Program-made: the position numbers and the translations under genes
NCBI GenBank assembly: GCA_037176905.1
Contig: JBBBWG010012079.1
Location: forward strand, 1-20,008
Length of the DNA stretch: 20,008 nt
DNA from: Azolla pinnata
Taxonomy: Eukaryota > Streptophyta > Polypodiopsida > Salviniales > Salviniaceae
Reading direction: 5' to 3'
Part shown: piece by piece, positions 1 through 9,020 of the stretch
How positions within the stretch are numbered: position 1 is the stretch's first letter
How the letters are laid out: the number at the start of each line of letters is the position of its first letter
The notes under the pieces: generated by a model
What the model was told of the DNA's origin: nothing
The model's input: only the letters and a program-made list of their open reading frames with translations
The model's database searches: none

Positions 1-600
1 CACCTCCTCTCCTTCCGATTCTTCCGCTGCTGGCCGCCTCTTCTCCTTCCGATCCTTCCGCTGCTGGCCGCCTCTTCTCCTTCCGATTCTTCCTCCGTTG
101 GCTGCCTCCTCTCCTTCCGATTCTTCCGTTGCTGGCCGCCTCTTCTCCTTCCGATTCTTCCTCTGTTGGCTGCCTCCTCTCCTTCCGCTTCTTCTTCCCG
201 TAATTCTTCTTCTGCTGTCCGCTTCCTCTTCTTTTGTTGTCCGCCTCCTCTCCTTCAACTTCCTCCTCTGCTGGCCGCCTCCATTCCTTCCGATTCTTCC
301 GCTACTGGCCGCCTTTTCTCCTTCCGATTCTTCCTCTGTTGGCTGTTTCCTCTCCTTCCGCTTCTTCTCGTAATTCTTCTTCTGCTGTCCGCTTCCTCTT
401 CTTCTGCTGTCCGCCTCCTCTCCTTCAACTTCCTCCTCTGCTGACCGCCTCCCCTCCTTCCGCTTCTTTTACTGTTCTCCGCCTCCTCTCCTTCCGCTTC
501 TTCTTCTGATGTCCGCCTCCTCTTCTTCCGCTTCTTCCTTTGCTGGCCGCCTCCTCTCCCTCAGCTTCTTCCCCACCTTTCTCTGCCTCTCCTTTTTCTC
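1..600. repeat. Pyrimidine-rich GC-skewed minisatellite
   Basis: This is a degenerate tandem array of a 34-40 base unit built around CTGGCCGCCTCTTCTCCTTC followed by CGATTCTTCC. The plus strand is almost pure pyrimidine. A larger duplication is visible: the block from about 165 to 290 (with the CCCGTAATTCTTCTTCTGC landmark) recurs at about 335-450, giving a higher-order period near 170 bases. The strand reads open in more than one frame, as expected when the unit lacks stop triplets, so the open frames are not evidence of a protein. The minus strand would give Glu/Arg/Ser-rich repeats. The array is cut by the window edge. Confidence 0.8.
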
Positions 601-650
601 CTATTTTTAGTCTTCTTTTTCCCTACATTCTTTTCCTTCCGCTCTTTTTC

Positions 651-684
651 TTCCTTCCTTCCTTCCTTCCTTCCTTCCTTCCTT
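651..684. repeat. (TTCC)n microsatellite
   Basis: About eight uninterrupted copies of the tetranucleotide TTCC continue the pyrimidine bias of the preceding minisatellite. Confidence 0.95.
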
Positions 685-833
685 CTTCATGAATGAATCC
701 ATGGAACCAGTGAGAGAGAGCAGAGACCAGGGGCTTTAAGGGTTTAGGGGAGCTGAGGGATGCGAGCTTCTTGGTCTTCATGGCTTTGCGGCCATTGAAG
801 GTACAGACAATGATCAAGGAAGCAGTAGAAGCA

Positions 834-986
834 GAAGATGAAGAAGAAGAAGAAGATGATGATGATGATGATGAAGATGGATGATGATGATGATGAAGAT
901 GGAGGATGATGATGATGATGATGATGATGATGGATGATGATGATGATGATGGATAATGATGATGATGAAGAAGATGGAGGATGATG
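834..986. repeat. GAT/GAA trinucleotide repeat tract
   Basis: An imperfect trinucleotide array of GAT and GAA units covers about 150 bases, with GATGGAGGATG interruptions. On the minus strand it reads as runs of Ser, His or Ile depending on frame. The open frames through it reflect the absence of stop triplets rather than a recognisable protein. Confidence 0.92.
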
Positions 987-1374
987 GTGTATAGAGTGCT
1001 GTGCAGGGAAGAATTCGAGCACTGGACGCTTGTTCTACGCTCCGAGGATCGCCATAGCCACGCACAGAGAGCCAGCAATAGAAGTGTCCGCACAGTTGCC
1101 CGTAGAAGTTCCGCTGAATTCGTCCGCACACGGCCCAACTCGTCCACGCATACGGTCCGCACTCGTCCGCATATGTCCGCAGTCGTCCAGAAGCTCTTAT
1201 GGACCTTACTCTTGCCACACCAAACTAATAAGCTAATACAAAATTATTATGTTTCATATCGTGTGTGAAGAGACACACGACAGCGCAAGTTCATGAGAAT
1301 GATGAAGTGATGGCCCACGCAAGGAAGAAGGAACGCAAAGAGAAAGAAGAAAGGGATGAGCTTGACTGCAACTC
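987..1374. other. Unassigned spacer with GTCCGCA motif cluster
   Basis: No gene is recognised here. The exact heptamer GTCCGCA occurs five times, at 1085, 1122, 1155, 1165 and 1175; the last three are spaced exactly 10 bases apart. An open frame on the minus strand runs through this spacer and the GAT/GAA tract (about 1162 down to 623), but its translation matches nothing I recognise and more than half of it is repeat. The rest, 1240-1374, is A/G-rich single-copy-looking DNA. Confidence 0.4.
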
Positions 1375-1530
1375 AACGCTCAAGCCTGAGCTACCTATTT
1401 ATATAGGAAGCCTTTAGATTATAGGAAGCTATCTATTTATATACACACACGTAGAGTTACTATCTATACAGATTAATAGTAACGCTCAAGCCCTAGCTAT
1501 CTATTTATATAGGAAGCCTTTAAGAGGCTT
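1375..1530. repeat. 41-bp direct repeat with TATA-like core
   Basis: A 41-base sequence at 1375-1415 recurs at 1481-1521 with three mismatches (period 106). Each copy contains CTATTTATATAGGAAGCC, a TATA-like core. A partial third copy (GGAAGCTATCTATTTATATA) lies between them. After the second copy is a short stem, AAGCCT/AGGCTT (1514-1519 and 1525-1530). It lies downstream, in minus-strand terms, of the chromodomain fragment at 1905-2200, so remains of an LTR are possible but unproven. Confidence 0.6.
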
Positions 1531-1569
1531 TTCATGTGAGATATTTTCACTTGTTACTTCTCTATCTCC

Positions 1570-1765
1570 TCATGTTCATCTATATATGCATACGCACACG
1601 TAGAGTTATGAAAAATTATATATGTATACATCATACATGTATATATTCATCTATATATGCACATGTATATATCCATAATCATATATATCTATATATATAA
1701 ATGTATGTATATTCATTTGTATATGTATTTGTATGTATACATATTCATTTGCATATGTAGTCACG
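1570..1765. repeat. AT-rich TATATGTATACATG microsatellite
   Basis: A degenerate array of TATATATG/CATGTATAC dinucleotide-type repeats with long runs of alternating purine and pyrimidine. It resembles the larger array at 13200-14660. No gene is seen. Confidence 0.75.
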
Positions 1766-1904
1766 GTCGAAGCTCATTGACACCAATGGACTCGGAAGAT
1801 GCGAATATGACGAGAAAAAACTTAGATAAGAACAACAAGACAAGATGTTTATTACCAAGAGACTTAGATTACAAGGTGTCGAAGATCGGTTTAGGATAGA
1901 GATG

Positions 1905-2200
1905 ATGAAATTACTCGAAAAGTTGAGGAGCATTGGCAACATTCTTAGTAGTATCCCATGTCCAATCATTAGGTGTGTAGGCAAGCCAATCCACAAGATA
2001 ATATAACTTGTTGTGCATGACTTTTGAATCCAAAATAGCTGGAACTTCATATTTTGGTCCTCTACAAGGTAGATTGGAGGTAGAGGTGGAAACACTTGAT
2101 CTGGAATAGAAGTAGATGTACAAAGTTCTAATAATGACACATGGAACTGTTCACTCTTGTATAAAGAACATGTAATATTGCGTAAAAAGAGAAGTATTTA
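1905..2200 (-). pseudogene. Chromovirus integrase tail and chromodomain fragment
   Basis: Read on the minus strand, the segment starts with a FHVSLLE motif (the usual end of a Ty3/gypsy integrase) near 2146. A proline-rich linker and a chromodomain follow: the residues around VPAILDSK, then KLYYLVDWLAY, then a tail like NAPQLFE before a stop near 1911. A -1/+1 shift separates the FHVSLLE frame from the chromodomain frame. The chromodomain tethers integration complexes to chromatin marks in this retrotransposon family. Only about 300 bases remain, and the integrase core that should precede it is missing: non-coding DNA and then RNase H lie upstream. Confidence 0.75.
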
Positions 2201-2214
2201 AATATTCCCTCAGA

Positions 2215-2558
2215 TTCTACAAAAAAGCCTTAGTTTTTTTCTTATGTTTCAAAAGACTTTGATATTAGTATCAAATAATTTTAAAAAGAGCCCAAAAATA
2301 TAGCAATTTGTAGTACAAGAAGTTTATTTTCAAAATACACAAATCATCACAAGATTGATATTTGACAAAAAAAAATTTAATTTTCAATGTACGCAAATGG
2401 GTTTAGGGTATTAAATCAGTTGCGTTGACATTCTATAGTAAATATAGAGGAACTACGATTAATAGATTTAATGATTTTGACTATAGAAGAATATGTAACA
2501 AGATTTTATATTAGAGTTAGATTGAAAAATACATGGAAAAACGTAATAATTACAAAAA
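2215..2558. other. AT-rich spacer, nothing recognised
   Basis: About 340 bases of AT-rich DNA with A-runs and no open frame or motif I can assign. It separates the RNase H fragment from the lower chromodomain fragment and sits where an integrase would be expected in an intact element. Confidence 0.4.
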
Positions 2559-2700
2559 GTCGATGCGGCGCATCAAACCTTACTGCTTAAGGGGCTGATT
2601 TGCAATAGGGGTCGGTATGACACATCGACCCTTGATGCATGTGAGGGGTGGCCGACTGTATGAGGGGGTGATTAGCAGCAAAGGTCGATGCGACGTAATT
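2559..2700. repeat. GTCGATGCG-bounded insert
   Basis: About 140 bases lie between two direct copies of GTCGATGCG[G/A]CG (at 2559 and 2683). A related inverted pair, GGTCG/CGACC, lies inside near 2610-2630. The first copy includes an odd-centred palindrome, GATGCGGCGCATC (2562-2574). The GC content and sequence differ from the flanking AT-rich DNA. The RNase H reading on the minus strand ends abruptly at this segment, so it looks like an insertion or recombination junction. Confidence 0.45.
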
Positions 2701-3490
2701 GGATGTACATGTCCACCTTCTTTGACTTGTGATAATACAGTCCCCAATGCAAAATCTGATGTATCAGCTTCTAGAGTAAAAGGTTTTGAGAGGTTAGCAT
2801 GAGCCAAAATTGGGGTTGATGTGAATGTTTGCTTCAAATGATCAAAAGCTTCAGTTGCACTAGTACTCCACATAAATTTCTTATTCATTCGTGTAAGTTT
2901 TATGAGAGGCATGACGATCGTTGATTAATTCCTGATAAACTTCCGATAAAAAATTTGCAAATCCTAAGAAACATTGTACATTTCTTATTCATGTAGGTGT
3001 TTGTCAATCGAGAATTTTTTGAACGTTGGTCGGATCCATAGATATGCCTAGTTGTGAAATCACATACCCTAAGAATACTGCATGGCTTTGATAAAAGGTA
3101 CATTTCTCAAGCTTTGCATATAGTCCATATTTTTGTAGCCAATATTGTAGAACTTGATGAACATGCATGTCATGCTCTTCTTGTGTCTTAGATTAGATCA
3201 AAATATTATCTAGATACACTATCGTAGATACATCCAAAAAGTCACAAAAAATATAATTCACCACATAAAATGGCAGGTGCATTTGTGAGGCCAAAAGGCA
3301 TAATAGTACACGCAAAATGTCCATATCAAGTGCGAAATGCAATCTTCCATTCATCTCCCTGTGTGTCCGAACAAGGTTATATAGACCTCGTATGTCTAAT
3401 TTTGTGATCTTATGTTTCATTGATTGGTTAGAGAAATTGACCCTATAAACAAGGTCTTGGTTTCGAAACTCGTTTATGTGATATAATTTT
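2700..3490 (-). pseudogene. Ty3/gypsy reverse transcriptase-RNase H relic
   Basis: On the minus strand the palm motifs appear in order: KLDIRG-YNLVR, a frameshift, DEWKIAFRT, MPFGLTNAP, then the catalytic box as YLDNILI, followed by KLEKCTFYQSHAVFLGYVIS and the ILD-x-QTPT connection. An RNase H start follows (PFTLEADTSDFALGTVLSQ). These are the RT, connection and RNase H regions of gypsy Pol, which copies element RNA to DNA. It is dead: at least two frameshifts and internal stops are visible, and the YLDD box has become YLDN, losing a catalytic Asp. The RNase H domain is cut soon after its first catalytic Asp near 2700. The upstream edge abuts a chromodomain of another fragment. Confidence 0.85.
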
Positions 3491-3494
3491 CCCT

Positions 3495-4620
3495 TCAAGG
3501 CCACCTTGGTTTTTGTGGATAACGTTCATGGAATGCACGAAAAATATCTGGAGCATACTTGCGATGGTGTGTCGGCTCTCATGTTGCTTCAAAGATAGGG
3601 TACCCTTTTTAAAGGACAAGGTATTGAAGCTTGCGACGGAAGAGACGAGAGTTAAGAATTTGGTCGACCTCATCTTCATCTCCTTGTCAAGAGCTGGATC
3701 GGTGGTAGAGGGGAAAGGTGTTGACCCGGGATTTCAGATAGATGGTGAGGTTCAAGAAGGGAGATATGAAAGATATGATGAATATAGAAGTGGGTTGGTA
3801 GCTCTAAGTGGACAACCATGAAACTTATTTTTTTGATGACTCAGAAAGGCCCTAACTTCTGGTAATCGACCTTCGTACAGGGACAAGTTGTGACAATATT
3901 GCGATGGAGAAGCCAAACAAAGTCATCTACCTCGAATCGTGGGGCATCTGAGCGAAGATGATCCGCTTGCAGTTTCTAGCATTCGCCAACGAGGCTAAGC
4001 TCAAAGGAAAGGTCACGATGTACATCCTCCAAGAGGTGTCTGGTCCTTTGTGGAAGGATTGACAGAATCAGAGGGAAGAGAAATGTTCAAGCAAGGGTGG
4101 AGATCGTAATTTACGAATAATGGAGTAACACCCATAGACGCATGGCAATTGGGAGGTCAACCCAATTATCTTGTTGGTAGCTATGAGAGCACCGCAATTA
4201 TTGTTCTAAGATTTGGTTAACCCACTCCATTTGTCTATCGATTTGCATATGATAGGTTGAAGACAAATTGTCAATACAATTGAAAGTTTGTAGGAGGCAC
4301 CACCAAAAATTGGAAACAAATTGTGGTCCTCAATAAAAAGTGATATCGTCCCGGAGTCCATGTACTCGAACAATATTTTTGAAGAACAAATTAGTTGTCT
4401 CCTCTCCAAAAATGGTTTTGGCACTAGGAGCCAAATGGGTCATCTTAGTGAAGCAATCGACCACGACGAACACCGAGTTATAGCCACCAAAGAAGGGAAG
4501 ATTAGTGCTGAAATCCATGGAGAGAGATGCCCAAGGCCATTTGGAGATTTGGAGTGGCTAATGGAGGCATTTGGTCGATGATGAGCTGCTTTGGAGTGAT
4601 ATACTAAACACATTCGATTA
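3495..4620 (-). pseudogene. Chromovirus integrase plus chromodomain relic
   Basis: Minus-strand reading: a zinc-finger remnant (CLVYHSKAAHHRPN), the integrase core (MDFSTNLPFFGGYNSVFVVV, then DCFTKMTHLAPSAKT), VHGLRDD, a GPQF-like segment, an equivalent of QTDGQTE degraded to QIDRQMEWVNQILEQ, then SYQQDNWVDL. The C-terminal KLGPF region is followed by FHISLLEPHH and a chromodomain (DEVDQILNSRLFRRKLQYLV) with the tail RYPQKPRWP. Several shifts and stops break it. This enzyme would insert element cDNA and the chromodomain would guide it. The 5' edge stops about 20 bases from the tRNA gene. The 3' edge runs straight into an RT domain at about 3490 without any LTR. Confidence 0.85.
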
Positions 4621-4641
4621 AATTAACATATATAATTAATA

Positions 4642-4724
4642 GTTGGTTTGCCCGAGTGGTTAAGGGGGGCGACTTAAGATCGCTTGCACTCAAGTGCGCA
4701 TGGGTTCGAACCCCACAGCCAACA
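4642..4724 (+). tRNA. tRNA-Leu (anticodon UAA)
   Basis: A complete class II tRNA of 83 bases. The acceptor stem GTTGGTT (4642-4648) pairs with AGCCAAC (4717-4723), with one G-U pair, and the discriminator is A4724. The D-arm is CCCGAGTGGTTAAGGG. The anticodon stem GGCGA/TCGCT closes loop CTTAAGA with anticodon TAA at 4675-4677. A long variable arm forms a GCAC/GTGC stem (4686-4697), typical of Leu. The T-arm ATGGG-TTCGAAC-CCCAC has one A-C mismatch at its base. The internal B box is GGTTCGAACC (4703-4712). CCA is not encoded, as normal for nuclear genes. The first T5 run that could stop Pol III is about 55 bases downstream. It is the only intact feature among fossils and could be functional. 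Confidence 0.93.
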
Positions 4725-4799
4725 ATAGTTGCATTTGCTCCTCTTCCCAACACTTTCTTGTCATTTGTTTAGAAAATCCTTTTTCTAGAAAATAATGGT

Positions 4800-5860
4800 T
4801 GGTTCACTTATGGCAAACTATTTATCATAGTAATCGATAGTGAATCATTAAGTTCAGACATATATAAGATAACTCCCATAATATGTTTGCATGTGGTGCA
4901 CTTATCTGGACAATCACAATAATTTCTATGGGTTGATACAGTGTACCAGACTGTTGCATTGAATGGAGAAAAACATTCTCAAATAATCAAACACCACAAT
5001 AGTACTAGGGTCCTTCAGATAACGAGAAACTAGAGCCACTGCTTCCATTATTCAGATTCTTTGTTCAACAGTACTATTTGCTCTAGGTAAAGAACTGGCC
5101 TAAATCACAAAGCTCTTGCTTTTGTATGTACCACTCTAAAACTATTCTACTTGGATAGCTGCCAATCATATTATCACCAACCAATGTATGTACTAATCAT
5201 AAATTGAACGATCGACTCATCCTTTGAGAGCCATGTAATTGATTAAATGTGAATGTCTTTCCACAATATTAGTTGCGTCCACCATTCCGTAAAATAACAG
5301 TCAACCAAATTTTGTTCACAGTGAGTCTACCAAATTTTGGCCAAAGAAGCAGTCATAGTTAAATATAAAGCATCAAAAGTACCCTCCTCAGTTGAACATT
5401 GCATTAAATGACCCATCGACATATACAAGTGATTTCTTTTATGTAAAGACACTTTTGGCAGTAAATAGTCCACCAAAGCCTTTTTCACGCGAAACGAACA
5501 TTATAATATTTTGCAATACGTTTGAGTTCAAATAACATTTTCAATCTTCCACTTGATAGATCCTTCTCTAACTATTTTCGATCACCACTTTAATTGCATT
5601 GTATTATAAGTAGGATTTATCAATTACCAATGCATTTGGGCACACATTACTTATCTTTCCAAACACTATTTTCAATGTCATTTGTAAAGTTATTTTCTCA
5701 CGTCAAGATCATAACTTATACATATCATATACCACAAGGGGATTCTAACTCCTCGATTATTAGGATCAAGTAGAGCATACAATGGCAATAAAATTGATTG
5801 GTTTGAAATTTTAGTGTATAGTCCATGTAGTGTTTGTAGATAAGCTATAACACAACTGCA
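4800..5860 (-). pseudogene. MULE-type transposase relic with SWIM zinc finger
   Basis: Minus-strand reading gives scattered but ordered motifs: LLPLYALLDPNN and VRIPLWYMI (5830-5740); an ALVIDKS stretch with a following YNAI (near 5600); CSFRVKKALVDYLLPKV, resembling the C-x-FHVxKA part of Mutator-like DDE transposases (5520-5450); a W-rich helical stretch; SRYLKDPSTIVVF; and finally THRNYCDCPDKCTTCKHI near 4900, a C-x-C...C-x-H SWIM zinc finger. This order (DDE core then SWIM) is known from plant MULE and FAR1/FHY3-related proteins. Many stops and shifts show it is dead. The expected His of the FHV motif reads Arg here. The 5' part of the transposase is missing, and no terminal inverted repeats were found. 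Confidence 0.7.
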
Positions 5861-5939
5861 CCATCCAATTGTCTTGTATAATTATAAAAAAATGGTTGGC
5901 CATTTTCTTCCGGGGATAAGAGGTTGCACATAAATTAGT

Positions 5940-6630
5940 TTCTCTTCTCCCACTAAGTCTCTTACTTCCATTAACATAGGCCCTCCAATTGTCATTAGCA
6001 AACTGATTGCTTATGTTTTGTTTAGAAGCCTAGTTTTAATGAGTTAGAGGAACTTGGCAGCTTTCAATAGTGCTCTACACTTGTCATGCCAAATGTGCCA
6101 TACTGTGAGACCACGAACTAGCTTCAATTGGTTTGAGTCCTCTATTACTTGCTTAGAGGTAATATCTAAATCTTGGTAATGTCTTTGGCCAAATAGCACA
6201 CTCTTCTACTATCCATAAACCTTTCCTTTCATTTAGGATGCCCATAATACTATTCCCCATGTAAAAGAGTCTCTTGTGCCAATTAGAGCCATAATAGGGA
6301 TATTGCCAACGAATTTATGTAGAAGCATGAAAATCCCAATAGCAATGAGCAATGCAGGAAAGCCACACCTATAACAGTCTATGTCATGGCCTATCTTGCC
6401 TTCCCGTTCTCCTACTGTTGTGGCTATTTGAATCACAAGCCATTGAAGAAGAGATAATTTCTTGGCATACTTGCATTTCCAAAAGTTTTGCCAAAAATTC
6501 TTAAACCATTCATCCGAGAGCCCTTGTTGAGACCAGTGTTTTGAAGCTGATAATTTTTTATTTATTTTGGCTATCAAGATTTTCCTCACGAGTTTGGTTG
6601 AATATTGAAATAATTGTAATGGAGACATAC
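5940..6630 (-). pseudogene. LINE reverse transcriptase tail (zf-RVT) relic
   Basis: Minus-strand reading gives FWQNFWKCKYAKKLSLLQWL, then a putative zinc site (DCYRCG, then after a frameshift LHC), and further on KLVRGLTVWHIWHDKCRALL near 6120-6070. This matches the C-terminal zinc-binding region of plant non-LTR retrotransposon polymerases, where W-x3-W and C-x2-C...H-x-C patterns recur. The open stretch runs from 6628 to 6233 with one clean frame, then continues in another frame. Upstream it meets the end of the CACTA transposase at about 6640 with no spacer, so this element is truncated there. No poly-A tail was seen. Confidence 0.6.
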
Positions 6631-6649
6631 TTTACCATTCAATCGTGAT

Positions 6650-7790
6650 GATTTGCGGAAACTCAATGATGTGGTTTGGAAGTGGCACACATTGACCATG
6701 TTCACGACAGATGTGGGCATGCTCACACTCAATGGATAGATTGGCCTTATGGTACTTGTCCACCCAAGCTCTGATAACTTTCATGTTCAGGATACAAAAT
6801 TTGTTCAACTTCCAACGTCAAAGATCCCACCCTAAACTGACAAACCGGCCCATCCCTTGAGGAACAACGGTGGGTCCATCTTGTACTTTCACGTCAATCA
6901 CCAATAGCGAATGATTGATGGAGAAGGGGTGGGGCAATGACGAATTGGCTCTCTTGATTCAACCATCCTTCGCTCATGCTACCTTCCGGTTGTGCATTCT
7001 GTCTCACAAAATCCTTCAGCTTTTTCATGAAATGCTCCAAGAAAAACATCCATCTGCTTGAGACTAGGTCACATATTGTCATATCCTAGATGACATGGAC
7101 CAACAAGTGCACTTGGCTAGTTAGAATGAATCGTGAGAATGTATCCTCAAAAAGCTTCTATCTAGGTTGCCTCTAGACTAGTCAAGTCCACATCCTTGGC
7201 ATTGATAAATTGCACAAGTGCACTAAGCTTGTATAAACATTTTTGCAAGTGTATTGATGCACAACTAGATACATTGACCGGCAGAATGAACTGTAGATGA
7301 TAAATACAACAAGTATTTGTCAATGAGAAAGTTAAAACCTATGCCTGAAATGTCCATAATTTCTTTAAACCAATTAAGATTCTGATTTACTTGTAACATC
7401 TTTTGTCAATCATGCGTCTTCAAGCCCACGAGCTGTTCCACCCCTTTTCTTCTTTGTTTTAGGAACGCCCCTCTCAAACAACACATGTATCCCATGGAAG
7501 TTTCGATCGGGGTGATCAGCTCCTTTATATCTCGACATTCTAATCTCATCAAAGTCCAAGGAACCCTCGGTAATGTCACTTGGCCATTCTTGCGCTCGAT
7601 TAGCCATGCACTGTGCATCTTCGCACAACACCATAAGTCCATCTGAATCGCCAATGAGTCTCCGATGCCCATCAAGTGGTCCCACACCGTTGTCGTAACC
7701 TTTTTGAATATGTGCATAGCATCCAGCAACTGGTTAATTTTCAAGTCCTCCCAACAGGGCAACTTGAAAAATATGAACAACCTACAAAGA
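6650..7790 (-). pseudogene. CACTA TNP2 transposase, C-terminal segment with DUF4218-like part
   Basis: After the inferred splice acceptor (AG at 7791-7792), the minus-strand frame reads FKLPCWEDLKINQLLDAMHI, VWDHLMGIGDSLAIQMDL, SAWLIERKNGQVTLPRVPWT and GYMCCLRGAFLKQ, all characteristic of the TNP2 transposase. Further on are YKLSALVQFINAKDVDL-like residues and, at 7080-6894, RWMFFLEHFMKKLKDFVRQ plus PEGSMSEGWLNQES, which fits DUF4218. A tail like NMKVIRAWVDKYHKANLSIE follows toward 6680. Stops and shifts occur between these motifs. The protein would cut and paste CACTA termini. It ends against a LINE fragment. Confidence 0.85.
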
Positions 7791-7825
7791 CTGCAAAAAG
7801 AGATAAGTTTAGGGTATGAGCTACG

Positions 7826-7972
7826 TTGCAGCAACGTTGTAGTAACGTTGCAACAAAGTCGCATCAAAGTTGCAGCAAATTCATGGCAACACTGCAACAA
7901 CTATGCAACAACTGTGCAACAAATTCACGGCAACATTGCAGCGACTATGCAACAAGGTTGCAACAAATGTCA
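7826..7972. repeat. GCAACAA-type repeat block 1 (inside inferred TNP2 intron)
   Basis: A short-period degenerate array of TGCAACAA, GTTGCAGC and CATGGCAACA units. It lies wholly inside a likely minus-strand intron from 7992 to 7791 (donor CTAG|GTATGA, acceptor preceded by CTCTTTTTGCAG). The coding frame is the same before and after the intron, joining a segment ending near AMS to LCRLFIFFKLPCWE with intron phase 2. Confidence 0.8.
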
Positions 7973-7992
7973 TAAACTTTTACTTTTCATAC

Positions 7993-8785
7993 CTAGACAT
8001 CGCATGCACTACTTCCCTATTAGCCTGCACGCACATCTCCTTTTACTGCTTCATTGACATACACACTAGTGCGACGCCATTTTCAAATAGTTGGTAACGA
8101 TGATGCATAGATGGAAGGAATTTACTGTGATTCTCGTAGATGACTTATTTGAGATGAGGAAGTCACATTGACATGAGAGAAGGCTCACATCTGGGGCATG
8201 CATGGTACGTTGAGGTCGATAAACCTACGAAATGTCAAAGTAGTTACGCAAAGTCGTCTGCTCCATGTTTAATGAACTATTTTGTATTAGTCCTAACTTG
8301 AACATTGCCCAAAAAGTAGAAAGTCATGCATTGTCCACATTAGATTGGCTCTAAGCTAGAACTAACATTCAAGCGACGCCTTTGACATATCTTCCATGCG
8401 ACCCCCTTGCCATAATAATTGCAGCTCTTCCACCAGCGATGCCAGGTACACATCCATATTCACTACCTTATACTTGTCTGAGATAAGGAGCGTTAGCATG
8501 ATATATCCCTTCTTGATCGCCATGTGTGGAGGCAAGTTGTAGTTGACCAGCGCAACTGGCCAAACACAGTAGGAGCTGTTGGGAAACCCAAACGGGTTCA
8601 CACCATCTGTGCATAAACCCAATTTCAAGTTCCAATGTTCAGCTCCAAAATCTAGCCAAGTGGAATCAATGCGTTGCCAAGCTGGAGAATTGGCTGGTAT
8701 TCTCCACTTCCTAGGTTAGCTGTGATGTGTTAGATGTCAATCCATCAATGATGCTATGGATCGACATTGGAACATCATGTGGAAC
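7993..8785 (-). pseudogene. CACTA TNP2 transposase, central segment
   Basis: Minus-strand reading from the acceptor at 8786 includes PRKWRIPANSPAWQRIDSTW, then LKLGLCTDGVNPFGFPNSSY, VALVNYNLPPHMAIKKGYIM and KYKVVNMDVYLASLVEELQL. After a decayed part it gives TMHDFLLFGQCS and YHACPRCEPS near 8190. These correspond in order to the LCTDG-NPFG, NLPP-LAIKKG and Y-ACP-C parts of plant TNP2 proteins. Stops are visible, for example before PRKW and after CMSMKQ. The segment ends at a donor at 7993/7992. Confidence 0.85.
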
Positions 8786-8837
8786 CTGTGAATGACCAAG
8801 AAGTTTCAAAGCACTTGAAATCAATAGTGACATACAT

Positions 8838-9015
8838 ATTATTACTGCAACTACACAACAACGTTGCGGCAACTGTGCAACAAACTCACAACAAGGTTGC
8901 AGCAAAGTTGCAGCAACATTGCAACAACTGTGCAGCAATGTTGTAGCAACGATGAAGCAAATGTGCAACTTTGTCAAAATAAACTGTGGAACAAATTCAA
9001 CTAGCAACTTTTGTA
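8838..9015. repeat. GCAACAA-type repeat block 2 (inside inferred TNP2 intron)
   Basis: The same family as the block at 7826: GTTGCAGCAA, TTGCAACAACTG and similar units repeat with a period of about 10-16 bases. It occupies most of a 235-base minus-strand intron from 9020 (donor GCAAG|GTTAGT) to 8786 (acceptor CATTCACAG). The flanking residues VPRK and the following segment fit the TNP2 order. Confidence 0.8.
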
Positions 9016-9020
9016 CTAAC

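Noticed and set aside
623-1162. Long minus-strand open frame with Ser/His/Ile runs
   Set aside because: More than half is translation of the GAT/GAA and TTCC microsatellites. The non-repeat parts resemble no family I know, and overlapping frames are equally open.
3513-4581. Plus-strand open frames opposite the integrase region
   Set aside because: They are antisense to clear integrase and chromodomain motifs and have no recognisable content.
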